Below, one piece after another: positions 8,207-16,279 of a DNA stretch of 40,197 nt (position 1 is its first letter; every line of letters starts with the position of its first letter). The position numbers were made by a program, and so were the translations under genes. The DNA is taken from the NCBI GenBank assembly GCA_020723085.1, contig DYJN01000007.1:1-40197 (forward strand), written 5' to 3'. The notes beneath the pieces were generated by a model. It ran no database searches. It saw nothing but the letters and a program-made list of their open reading frames with translations, and was not told the origin of the DNA. Source of the stretch: Arcobacter sp. GTDB taxonomy: Bacteria; Acidobacteriota; Terriglobia; Bryobacterales; Bryobacteraceae.

Positions 8207-9248
8207 GCCCGCCTCCTTCGAGCGCCGCGGGATGCTCCCGGCTCAGCCAGGCGTAAAATGACTCCCCTGCCGTGCGGAACGGATCGCCGAACCGGCGCGC
8301 CGCCTCCCCCAGCTCCCGGTACAGCCGCCGAGCCTCGCCTGAAATGCGCGCGCCGTTGTCGTAAACGCCCCAGGCGTACGGCAGCGCCCGCGTCTCCCGC
8401 CACCCGCACTCCTCCAGCAGCCGCTGATAGCGCGCGAACACCTCCGCCGCTCCGCCCGCCTCCGCCACCTTCGCCCGGCTGTAGCGCGAGATCCTGTCCG
8501 GGCGCTCCGGCTCATACCCGCTGAACCGGAAGATCCGGCACGGCTCGCCGCACGCCGTCACCCGCCCCTCCCGCGCCTCGATCCTCCGCTCCGGCAGGTT
8601 CCAGTGGCCCACATTCACGCCCGGGTCCCGCACGATCCCGCACCGCGGCGCAATGCTCGGCACGAAGTCCAGCCATCGCTGCTCGTAATGCAGCCCGTGA
8701 TCCACATCCAGAAGGCACAGCCGCCACGTCTTCTGCTTCCACCACTCCAGCACCCGCCGCGCCTCCTCGCATTGCGCAAAGCCCAGCACGCCCCCATTGA
8801 ACACCCCCGCGCGCAGCACATTGCGCGCGCGCTCGAACTCTCCCTCGCCTTCCGGCGGCGACAGCAGATGCGGCGTCAGCAGCACCGAATGGCGCCGCAG
8901 CATCTCCAGCAGCCCGTCCACCCGGTCCAGCACCATCGTCTCCTGCTTCAGAAACAGCACGCCTTCGAAACCCGATTCCAGCAGGTGAGCGACGAGAAAC
9001 GGCGTCGCCGCGTAACTCAACTCCATCTCCCCATAACGGAAACGGAAACACTCGTCATCCGGCGCCGCCAGCGCGTCGAACCGGACCATCTCGAACGGCT
9101 CGCGGTCCGCCCGGATCTCCTCATGCTCGCCATCGGCCAGCAGGCAATAGAAAGGGACTTCCGGATGCTGCCCGCGGAAAGACCGCGCCGTCGCCCGCGC
9201 CAGCGCAACGCGCGAGCGGGAAACGATCGTGGCGGCGGCAACCCTCAT
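8199..9248 (-). CDS. Glycosyltransferase-family paralog with degenerate DxD motif
   Basis: A 349-residue paralog of the downstream gene; the two share MFNGG/VFNGG, HYDQRWLD/HYEQRWLD, NAAYW/NVGHW and FHFSGYQPE/FRFSGYEPE. Where the partner has FVDPDMLVLD, this protein has FLKQETMVLD: both Asp of the DxD are replaced (K101 and E103), and the conserved Lys-Pro upstream (ALKPIAI) reads AATPFLV. It is therefore either inactive, metal-independent, or a regulatory/acceptor-binding partner. The frame is intact over its full length, so it is not a decaying pseudogene. The C-terminal ~60 residues extend beyond the partner. The ATG at 9248 has an AGGGA ribosome site. Confidence 0.82.
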   Translation of the reverse strand: MRVAAATIVSRSRVALARATARSFRGQHPEVPFYCLLADGEHEEIRADREPFEMVRFDALAAPDDECFRFRYGEMELSYAATPFLVAHLLESGFEGVLFLKQETMVLDRVDGLLEMLRRHSVLLTPHLLSPPEGEGEFERARNVLRAGVFNGGVLGFAQCEEARRVLEWWKQKTWRLCLLDVDHGLHYEQRWLDFVPSIAPRCGIVRDPGVNVGHWNLPERRIEAREGRVTACGEPCRIFRFSGYEPERPDRISRYSRAKVAEAGGAAEVFARYQRLLEECGWRETRALPYAWGVYDNGARISGEARRLYRELGEAARRFGDPFRTAGESFYAWLSREHPAALEGGGHG

Positions 9249-9816
9249 CAGGCGTCCCTGAATGCCCGCAGGCTAACCAGCGGGACGGCGACACGAGCAT
9301 AGCACCGCCGCATCCTGCCCGCCGGCCGCGTCCGCAGCTCTTCGCCCGCGCCCCCCGCCCGTTCCGGTGCGCCGGATCTTGGCCGGAACGCAGCATTCCA
9401 GCCCGTCCCGGCGCGCCGGCTTGTGCTCCGGCAACTGCACGCCTCCAAAGCCCGCCCCCGCCCGGCAAGCATCGGGCCGCGGCGCCGCCGCGCCGCTCAG
9501 CCCCACTCTCGCCCCGCCGGAACCGGAAACTGCGCTCATCCGGCTGCCGCAGCCGGCGGCGCGCCGCCCGGGCGGACGCTTCGTCGCCGGCCGGTCCACC
9601 GGGCCCGGCGCACGGAAAAACGGAACGGCGCATGCGGGCCCCTGGCGCCGGAGCGATGCAATCGGGCGGGCCGGAATTCGCGGATTTCGTCGCCGGCTCA
9701 AACGAAGCCTTCGGGATTTCAAGCCGGAACATTTCGTGGCAACTTTGCAGTATTGGGAGACGTCTTTGTGGTTGCAGGTGGGAACTTCACCAGAACGCCC
9801 AGGAGGCTGCGTCCCC
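9249..9816. other. Gene-free 568-base stretch upstream of the glycosyltransferases
   Basis: Open frames exist on both strands, but their translations are Arg/Ala/Pro-rich without motifs and I support none as a gene. The last ~120 bases (9690-9816) are less G+C-rich. I saw no tRNA-like fold, CRISPR or transposon end. Confidence 0.5.
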
Positions 9817-10293
9817 ATGAATGAGACACTAGGTCAGTCCGAGCAATTCCGCTTCCCATTGCCCCATGAGATTGGCTTGCCGGGTGCGCCATTCCCCTCA
9901 GGACGGCATCGGGTCCCAGTTTTGCGGCGAGGCGGGCGGCATATCCCGGAGAGGCGCCCCGCCCGGCTTCTGCGTGGCGCCCGCGGCGGCGGAAATTCCC
10001 GTCTTGCGCCGCCCCGCCGGTTCCGCTCCTCCGCCGGCAGCCTGCTGCCCGTCTGCACGAATGGAGACCGCGCCGGACGGTGGAGCCATGCGCGCCGGCT
10101 GCCGTTGGACCGGTTGGAGAATGATCCGGAGTCCCGCACCGGTTCCGGCTTCCAGGCGCCATGGACTCGGTTCATCAGCGCCCGCCCGGGCGCCTCGCTC
10201 CTCCTGCCCGCTCCGGATCCCGGAGGATTCGTATCTCATCTGCAAGAAGCGCAGATCGTGAGTCTCCGCGGGCGGACGGCCCCGCGATCCTGA
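9817..10293 (+). CDS. Doubtful Pro/Arg-rich ORF of unknown function
   Basis: A possible 158-residue protein starting MNETLGQSEQFRFPLP. In favour: a good ribosome site (AGGAGG, ten bases before the ATG), G/C-biased third codon positions, and a position 36 bases before the next gene on the same strand. Against: after about 35 ordinary-looking residues the translation becomes low-complexity Arg/Pro/Gly, and the neighbouring frame also stays open and ends in a plausible IPEDSYLICKKRRS. A frameshifted remnant is therefore possible. No domain was recognised. Confidence 0.3.
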   Translation: MNETLGQSEQFRFPLPHEIGLPGAPFPSGRHRVPVLRRGGRHIPERRPARLLRGARGGGNSRLAPPRRFRSSAGSLLPVCTNGDRAGRWSHARRLPLDRLENDPESRTGSGFQAPWTRFISARPGASLLLPAPDPGGFVSHLQEAQIVSLRGRTAPRS

Positions 10294-10329
10294 TCCTCAG
10301 GGCCGGAACCGTATCAGGAGGTGGAAGAG

Positions 10330-11238
10330 ATGTTCAAAAGAGAAGGGATATGGACACGCTTCAACGGCGAAAAAGTCCGGCGGATGCTGCGGGAAAAATG
10401 CGACAGAGTTCTGTACGTCTGCCAGCCGCCGGGCAAGGTGCGGCTCTTCTCCGAGTCGGTCAAGGTTTTTGATCTGCTGTTGGAAGGAATGCCAAAACAA
10501 CTGCGGGGCAGAGCGTATGAGGAGATAAAGGATGAAGAATATGGCCCTGCCTCCGAGCTGTTGCCGGCGCTGCTCGATGGCGGCATATTGCAGGAAGATC
10601 TGACTTTTGGATTTAGTGTCCTCGGCCTTTCGTTGGCCAGCGCTTGGAGTCTCGGGGAGGTGCATACGCCCCTGCGCGGTTACCTGATCACCAACGATGG
10701 CGGCGACCTGAGCGCCGAAGATGCTCGCCTTCTTTTGGGCGCATGGGAGCCTGCGGCCAATTCCGTGGCCCGGCGGCGCTGCATTGCGCGGTGTTACGCA
10801 GACCATGCGGATTCGTTTGGATTTCCGCCCTTTGCCGGAAACTCTGTGGGTGGCGATCCGGAACTGCTCATGGAGTGCATTCAGGAGCTGGTGTCCGGGA
10901 GTCCTGGAATATTGGAGCGCATCTGCCGTCAGACTCTGCTGCAAAATCCTCTGACCTCCGAACGGCGGGACTATGTCCGTCAGCTGTCCGGCATTTCCGG
11001 CAGGCGGATCGACGAGCTCTTTGCCGAAGCTGGGTTCAAAAGCATCTTGGCAAAGGCCGGGAATGCGGACGCCTGTGAGATGCAAAACAGGGAAGATGAA
11101 GAAGTATTGGCGGAAGCGGAAGATTGCATCGACATCATCACTCCGGCGGCGGCTTTCGATCCCGAGACCGCCCAGTTTGTCCTCGCGAATTACTGCTATT
11201 TCCTGATGTTCGATCCCCACGGCATCGAACTCTCCTGA
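10330..11238 (+). CDS. Unrecognised 302-residue protein of lower G+C
   Basis: It starts MFKREGIWTRFNGEKVRRML and looks like a soluble, mostly helical, cytosolic protein with scattered cysteines (for example CDRVLYVCQPP) and an acidic C-terminal part (REDEEVLAEAEDCIDIITPA). No signal peptide, membrane segment or known motif was seen. The ATG at 10330 is chosen over the GTG at 10321 because AGGAGGT lies seven bases before it. Codon use contains many A- and T-ending codons, visibly unlike the surrounding genes, which suggests recent acquisition. It sits between the doubtful Pro/Arg-rich ORF and flagellin; a functional link to motility is not supported by sequence. Confidence 0.72.
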   Translation: MFKREGIWTRFNGEKVRRMLREKCDRVLYVCQPPGKVRLFSESVKVFDLLLEGMPKQLRGRAYEEIKDEEYGPASELLPALLDGGILQEDLTFGFSVLGLSLASAWSLGEVHTPLRGYLITNDGGDLSAEDARLLLGAWEPAANSVARRRCIARCYADHADSFGFPPFAGNSVGGDPELLMECIQELVSGSPGILERICRQTLLQNPLTSERRDYVRQLSGISGRRIDELFAEAGFKSILAKAGNADACEMQNREDEEVLAEAEDCIDIITPAAAFDPETAQFVLANYCYFLMFDPHGIELS

Positions 11239-11402
11239 ACGGCCCAGCCCCTCCTTGCGCCCGGCGGGCCGCTGCTTCGGGCCGTGAGTCCGCCGGAAGC
11301 CCGCCTGTGCTTCTGCCGGACATCTCTCCAGCCGGCGCCCGCGAACCCGGCCGCAAGCCCCCCTTGGCCTCCCGCATCCATGCCTCCTCCGGATTTTTTT
11401 CT

Positions 11403-11430
11403 TCAAGCCCCCGCGCGGGCGGACCGATGA
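11403..11430 (+). promoter_or_regulatory. Possible flagellar sigma28-like promoter before flagellin
   Basis: TCAA (11403-11406) followed after 16 bases by ACCGATGA (11423-11430) resembles TAAA-N15-GCCGATAA with 3/4 and 6/8 matches and one extra spacer base. It lies about 90 bases before the flagellin start. Confidence 0.3.
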
Positions 11431-11519
11431 GCGAGGGTGAAGCCGGAGCGCAGGATCGCAAGCGGTCCCGGCTGGAACGACTCCAGCCGAAGCCTCGGCC
11501 CACAAAGGAGAGAAGGATC

Positions 11520-13142
11520 GTGGCGTTTACGATTAACACCAACATCGCCTCCCTGCAGGCGCAGGAATACCTGCGCGTCACGCAGGAGTTCCAGACCAAG
11601 ACCATCAGCCGGGTCACTTCCGGCCTGCGCATCGTCAGTTCCGGCGATGACGCCGCCGGACTGGCCATTGCCAACGGGTTCCGCAGCGACCAGGCGGTGC
11701 TGTCGCAGGGCGTCCGCAATGCTAACGACGGCTTGGCGACGCTGCAGACCATCGACAGCGGCATCAACAACATCAGCAAGCTGCTCGACCGGGCGCGCAC
11801 GCTGGCCACCCAGTCGGCCTCGGGCACGTTCAACGGGGACCGCACGGTGCTCAACAGCGAGTTCCAGAGCGTGATCGAAGAGATCAACCGCCAGGCGCAG
11901 GCCATCGGCCTCAATCAGGGCGGCGATTTCGCCAAGGACCTGAGCGTCTTCATCGGCGGCGGGCGCGGCAGCACAAGCAGCGAGGTCATCACCAACGGCA
12001 GCGTCAGCGTCGACCTGCGCCAGTCCACCGTCGACGCCCGCAGCCTCGGCCTCTCCGGCTATTCGGCGGCCAGCGACTCCACCTACGACATGAGCGTCTA
12101 CAACAACGGCACCGCGGCCGACCTCGAAAGCGCCATCGGCGGCGCCACCTCGATGACGTTCAACCTCTCCGGCGTCGGCTTCGACGACCAGACCATCACC
12201 GTCAACCTGACGGGCGTGCAGGATCTCAATGGTCTCGTCGGGGCCATCAACGCCGGCATCGAGAGCGCCGCGGGCGGCACATCCGCGGGCGCCGTCGCGC
12301 TGCGCAACGCCAACATCACCGCGCAGATCAACGCCGACGGCAAAGGCTTCTCCCTCGTCTCCTCCTCGAGCGCCTTCGCCGTGGAGGCGGGCGCTGACAC
12401 GGCGGCGCAGCGCATGTTCGGACTCACTGCGGCAGCCAACGTGAAGGCCGCCGGCGGCCTGGAGGCGCGTTCGTTCTCCTTCACCGCCGTCTCGACCGGC
12501 AACTCGCAGATCGTCACCATCTCCGCCATCGGCGCCGATGGCTCCCTCCAGTCGGTCGACGTCACCCTCAACAACTCCAACGCCGCCACCGCGGAAGACG
12601 CCGCCGATGCCATCAACACCGCCCTGCTCGCCAGCAACAAGGACGGCCTCATGAAGATCGCGGCTGCCGAAGCGGGCAGCGGCGCCGACAGAGTCGTCTT
12701 CGCCAGCACCGGCGCCTTCAAGGTCGTGGTCCAGACCGCTACCGCCGCCGTCGGCCTCAACGGCGGCACCGCCGTCACCTCCGATTCCACCACCGACAGC
12801 TCGTCGGAAACCACGCTCGACTCCAGCGGCGGCGCCAACCTCTCCATCTCCACCCAGGAGACCGCCGAGCAGGCCGTCAACGCTCTGGCCCAGGCCGTCG
12901 AAGAACTCGGCCAGGCTCAGGCTGTCGTCGGCAAGGGCCAGAACCAGTTCAACTTCGCCGTCAGCCTCGCCGCTACCCAGCTCACCAACCTCGCCGCCAG
13001 CGAGTCCCGCATCCGCGATGCCGACCTCGCCTTCGAAGCGGCCAACCTCACCAAGGCCCAGATCCTCACCCAGGCCGGCGTCGCCGCCCTGGCTCAAGCC
13101 AACGCCGCCCCGCAGGCCGTCCTCAGCCTGCTCCGCGGCTAG
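11520..13142 (+). CDS. fliC: Flagellin
   Basis: A 540-residue flagellar filament subunit. The N-terminal D0/D1 region has AFTINTNIASLQAQEYLRV, SRVTSGLRIVSSGDDAAGLA and NDGLATLQTIDSGINNISKL. The C-terminal D1/D0 region has NLAASESRIRDADLAFEAAN, LTKAQILTQAGVAALAQAN and ends in AVLSLLRG. The middle ~280 residues are a Ser/Thr/Ala/Gly-rich variable region with two flagellin-IN-like segments (INLTGVQDLNG type near 225-245; VTLNNSNAATAEDAADAIN near 350). It would be exported by the flagellar type III system. The GTG at 11520 is chosen because it gives the canonical N-terminus and follows AAGGAGAGAAGG. No other flagellar gene is nearby, so it is a monocistronic orphan bounded by a strong hairpin. 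Confidence 0.95.
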   Translation: MAFTINTNIASLQAQEYLRVTQEFQTKTISRVTSGLRIVSSGDDAAGLAIANGFRSDQAVLSQGVRNANDGLATLQTIDSGINNISKLLDRARTLATQSASGTFNGDRTVLNSEFQSVIEEINRQAQAIGLNQGGDFAKDLSVFIGGGRGSTSSEVITNGSVSVDLRQSTVDARSLGLSGYSAASDSTYDMSVYNNGTAADLESAIGGATSMTFNLSGVGFDDQTITVNLTGVQDLNGLVGAINAGIESAAGGTSAGAVALRNANITAQINADGKGFSLVSSSSAFAVEAGADTAAQRMFGLTAAANVKAAGGLEARSFSFTAVSTGNSQIVTISAIGADGSLQSVDVTLNNSNAATAEDAADAINTALLASNKDGLMKIAAAEAGSGADRVVFASTGAFKVVVQTATAAVGLNGGTAVTSDSTTDSSSETTLDSSGGANLSISTQETAEQAVNALAQAVEELGQAQAVVGKGQNQFNFAVSLAATQLTNLAASESRIRDADLAFEAANLTKAQILTQAGVAALAQANAAPQAVLSLLRG

Positions 13143-13174
13143 CCACCCGGCTGAACCTGCTCACGCTCAACCCC

Positions 13175-13208
13175 TCAGGCTCCGGGCGCCCCGGCGTCCG
13201 GAGCCTGA
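13175..13208 (+). terminator. Strong hairpin after flagellin
   Basis: A perfect 11-bp stem (TCAGGCTCCGG, 13175-13185, with its complement at 13198-13208) around a 12-base loop, 33 bases after the flagellin stop. There is no T tract, so it may act as a 3' stabilising or factor-dependent terminator structure. Confidence 0.65.
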
Positions 13209-13334
13209 ATCATATGCCGCGCTAGCGCCAGATCCCCCGCCTCGCCCTCCCCGTCCCGTTCCGATCCATGCCCGCCGTGACGGTATCGGCACACCGCCAG
13301 GCAAGCCCGCTTCCAGGCAGCCGCCATGCCGCAT

Positions 13335-13363
13335 TTGACGCGGAAGGAAGACTGGGATAGAGT
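13335..13363 (+). promoter_or_regulatory. Sigma70-like promoter for the sulfatase
   Basis: TTGACG (13335-13340) and TAGAGT (13358-13363) are separated by 17 bases. Predicted start near 13370, about 38 bases ahead of the ATG at 13408. Confidence 0.5.
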
Positions 13364-13407
13364 ACGGCGTAGCTGGAAACCAGAAGTCCGAATCCCGAAC
13401 CTCGCCC

Positions 13408-14895
13408 ATGCAGACCCTGTCCCGCCGCCAGTGGATGGCCGCGTTCGGCGCTGCGGCAGCTCGCGCCGCCGGTTTCAGCGATTCGTCCGGAAGACCGAAT
13501 CTCCTGTTCCTTTTCGCAGACGATCAGCGAGCCGACACGATCGGCGCGCTCGGCAATCCTTGCCTCAAGACCCCGAACCTCGACAGTCTGGTGGCCTCCG
13601 GCGTCACCTTCCGGAACAATTACATTTTCGGCGGCAACAGCGGTGCGGTGTGCGTTCCCAGCCGCGCCATGCTGATGAGCGGAAAAACCTGGTTTCGTAT
13701 TGATACTGCCGGGCTGGAAAACGAGAAATTATTCCCTGAAGTGCTGGCCGAAAACGGCTATGAGACTTTCGCCACCGGCAAGTGGCACAACAGGCAGGCT
13801 TCCTGGCTGCGGTGTTTCCAGAGGGGCAAGGCCGTCCGGTTTGGCGGCATGGCGGATCATACGGCGGTGCCGGTCCGTGACTTGGCCCCGGACGGGAAGC
13901 TCAGCCCGGAGCGGATCGGCGGGAAATTCTCGAGCGAGCTGTTCGCCGACGCCGCCATTGAATTCCTGAAAAACCACGACCGCAAGCGGCCGTTCCTGGC
14001 TTACGTCGCCTTTTCCGCGCCCCACGACCCTCGCAACCCGCCCTTGCGCTACCGGCAAGCGTATTATCGAAGCCGCCCTCCGCTGCCGCCGAACTTTCTG
14101 CCGCAGCTGCCCTTCGACAACGGTGCGATGCGCGGAGTGCGCGATGAGAATCTGGCGCCCTGGCCGCGCACTGAAGCCGTGATCCGGGACCAACTGGCGG
14201 AGTACTACGGCCTCATCACTCACCTGGATGAGCAGATCGGCCGCATATTGGCCGAACTGAAGCGCGCCGGAGAGCTGGACCGCACGATCATCATTTACGC
14301 CGCCGACAACGGCCTCGCCCTGGGCAGCCACGGGCTGCTTGGCAAACAGAACGTGTTCGAGCACAGCATGCGCGTCCCGCTGATCATCGCCGGCCCGGGC
14401 ATCCCGAAGGGCAGGGCGGTGACCGCCTTCACCTATCTTCTCGACCTGTTCCCGACGATCTGCGACTTGGCCAGCGTCCGGTGTCCCCCCGGTCTGGACG
14501 GCGAGAGCCTGAGGCCGTTGTGGGAAGGGAAGAAAACCAGAATCCGGGACTCCGTGTTCTTGCCATACATGCAGACTCAGAGAGCGGTGAGGGACGAACG
14601 GTGGAAATTGATTGCCTATCCCGAGATTGGCCACTTGCAGTTGTTCGACCTTCAGAAGGATCCGCATGAAACCAGGAATCTGATCGACCGGCCGGAATAC
14701 GCTCGCCACGTCACGCGGCTTCAGAGGCTCATGAAACAGTGGCAGGAAAAGGTGGGCGATCGCGTGCAGATCCCGCTCCGCGGCACAACGCCCGAAAGAG
14801 TGGACCTGACCGGGAAAGAGCGCATCCCCGACAAGTGGCAGCCCGGCTGGATCGTGGAAAAATACTTCCGGGGAGTGCGCGCCCCGTCGAAGTGA
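13408..14895 (+). CDS. Sulfatase (type I, formylglycine-dependent), Tat-exported
   Basis: A 495-residue alkaline-phosphatase-superfamily sulfatase. The metal site starts with D38-D39 (FLFADDQRADTIG), and the maturation motif C82-V-P-S-R86 identifies the Cys converted to formylglycine. ATGKWHN, APHDPRNPP and IYAADNGLALGSHG supply the other active-site Lys, His, Asp and Asn. The N-terminus has a twin-arginine-like SRRQWM followed by an Ala-rich hydrophobic stretch, consistent with Tat export to the periplasm. It is like sulfatases acting on sulfated polysaccharides or aryl/choline sulfates; the substrate is not deducible. A dedicated promoter precedes it, the ribosome site is weak, and no maturase gene is in the window. 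Confidence 0.93.
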   Translation: MQTLSRRQWMAAFGAAAARAAGFSDSSGRPNLLFLFADDQRADTIGALGNPCLKTPNLDSLVASGVTFRNNYIFGGNSGAVCVPSRAMLMSGKTWFRIDTAGLENEKLFPEVLAENGYETFATGKWHNRQASWLRCFQRGKAVRFGGMADHTAVPVRDLAPDGKLSPERIGGKFSSELFADAAIEFLKNHDRKRPFLAYVAFSAPHDPRNPPLRYRQAYYRSRPPLPPNFLPQLPFDNGAMRGVRDENLAPWPRTEAVIRDQLAEYYGLITHLDEQIGRILAELKRAGELDRTIIIYAADNGLALGSHGLLGKQNVFEHSMRVPLIIAGPGIPKGRAVTAFTYLLDLFPTICDLASVRCPPGLDGESLRPLWEGKKTRIRDSVFLPYMQTQRAVRDERWKLIAYPEIGHLQLFDLQKDPHETRNLIDRPEYARHVTRLQRLMKQWQEKVGDRVQIPLRGTTPERVDLTGKERIPDKWQPGWIVEKYFRGVRAPSK

Positions 14896-15570
14896 GGGCG
14901 CAGGGGGCTCTCCCGAAGACCGTTGTCGAACGCCTTATCCCATGCGGTCTCCGGCGCAAGGACTCCCAAGGGGGCGTCGCCTCGCCGGTTCCGCATCCCC
15001 GCCGCGAATCAGTCAGCCTGACCGCTTCGAGTTCTCCTTGATCCCGCCGGCCTCTTCACGCCCCGCCCGCCGCCATTTGGATCCCTCCCGGTCCGCTACC
15101 CCTTATGCGCTGCAGCCGGAATTGAGCCCTTCGCCACGACGCTGAAACGGCGGAGCGGAAGGGCGCCTTCTTCACTTTCGGACGGTCGCGTCGATCAGTC
15201 GCCGCACGGCTGAGCGAGCCCGGCAGCGGGCAGGGGGAGGACGAAGACTCCACCGGTAGGGCGGCACTTGCCCTGCAAAGGCTTCGCCCGCCGGGAAACC
15301 CGTCAAGGCGCGTCATTTGTCCTCACGGGCAGCCACTGAGTTGGAAATGCCACCACAAGCCGGCCGGCGGATCTGGCAGGCGCCAAACCGTCCGTCGTGA
15401 CCGTCTTTCCTGGCTCAAAACGCGAAAGTCTCGTTTCAGGCCGCCTCTCTCGAAAGTGGGGGGCGAGGAATCGTCAGAAGGACCAGGCCGGCAGCGGTCT
15501 CCAGCGCCACCGCGCCCCCTGCCTCAAGTTCTCCCGCCCCTCCGCCGATCGCTCCTCAGAGGGATCCCCG
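14896..15570. other. 675-base stretch without a supported gene
   Basis: Both strands were read in all frames. The open frames are short and give low-complexity Pro/Arg-rich translations. There is no tRNA, rRNA, CRISPR or clear insertion-sequence end. The stretch around 15130-15340 looks somewhat more structured than its surroundings and could be a degenerate repeat or decayed gene, but I could not identify it. Confidence 0.5.
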
Positions 15571-15912
15571 ATGACGCACTCAGATTCCACCCTCCCTTCC
15601 ACTTCGGCAGAGTGCCACCTCGCCGGCCTCGAATTCCTGGAATCCGGCCGCGTCCTCGATGCCGTCCGCCTCCTCCGCCGCGCCCTCGATCTCGACCCCG
15701 CCCGGGCGGCTGCCTGGAACGACCTCGGCGTCATCCTGGAGGCTTTGGGCAATCCCCGCGACGCGGTCTACTGTTACCGGCGCGCCCTCCTCGCCCTCCC
15801 GCAAATGGAGGAGCCCCGCCGCAACCTCTTCGCCCTCGCTATGCAGGCCGCGGCCGCCCCTCCCCCGCCTCCCTCTGCGCGCCCCCGGGTCACCGTCGCC
15901 GTCGCGCGCTGA
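15571..15912 (+). CDS. Small TPR-repeat protein
   Basis: A 113-residue protein with about two tetratricopeptide repeats: LAGLEFLESGRVLDAVRLLR...DPARA and AWNDLGVILEALGNPRDAV.YCYRRAL. A Pro/Ala tail ([13 protein letters not shown]) follows. It has no signal peptide, so it is probably a cytosolic protein-protein adaptor. The ATG at 15571 has a GAGGGA ribosome site six bases upstream. It stands alone between two non-coding stretches, about 370 bases before the CarD gene; its partner is unknown. Confidence 0.72.
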   Translation: MTHSDSTLPSTSAECHLAGLEFLESGRVLDAVRLLRRALDLDPARAAAWNDLGVILEALGNPRDAVYCYRRALLALPQMEEPRRNLFALAMQAAAAPPPPPSARPRVTVAVAR

Positions 15913-16279
15913 GCCGGTCCCAAATTGCCGCGCCGCGGCCTCTGTCCCCCTTGCCGCTCCTTGCGCCCGGTCTCTCCCGCGAACGCCACCTGCCTTGCCG
16001 GACACCGCGGATGAGGCAAACTTGGGAAACCAGCGTCTTTTCAGTTGAGTGAAGTCCACCACCGCCGGGTGGCAACGGCTTCTAAATCAGACTCTGTTAC
16101 TGGAATTTCGCTCCCCTTCCCCCCTCTGACGCAATCTCCATTAAGGACACTAAATGCCGTTGCATCATGGTGTTGCCGCCCGTGAAGGGTTGACATGCGG
16201 CCCGTTTCAGGTTACCCTTGGACAACACCCTGATGTAGAAGAACATACTACTTCTGAATAGTGGCAGCGAGGTCCCGGA
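15913..16279. other. 367-base upstream region of the CarD-like gene
   Basis: No coding signal was seen. The right half is unusually A+T-rich for this genome and holds the TTGACA promoter of the CarD-like gene plus a weak 5-bp inverted repeat (AGAAG 16237-16241, CTTCT 16251-16255) inside the expected 5' leader. Confidence 0.55.
16190..16218 (+). promoter_or_regulatory. Promoter for the CarD/CdnL-like gene
   Basis: A perfect TTGACA (16190-16195) is followed after 17 bases by TACCCT (16213-16218), a weak -10. A strong -35 paired with a weak -10 is the sort of promoter that CarD-family proteins stabilise, so autoregulation is conceivable (inference). The leader would be about 55 bases. Confidence 0.5.

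Noticed and set aside
9739-9755. Possible sigma54-type site (TGGCA...TTGCAG)
   Set aside because: The GG-to-GC spacing is seven bases instead of ten, so it does not fit the -24/-12 pattern.
11262-11283. Repeated CGGGCCG motifs after the unknown 302-residue gene as a terminator
   Set aside because: They are mainly direct rather than inverted repeats, and the nearest T run (about 11394-11400) has no adjacent stem.
11403-13097. A 564-codon minus-strand open frame opposite flagellin
   Set aside because: The translation is Gly/Ala/Asp-rich low complexity; flagellin on the other strand is unambiguous.
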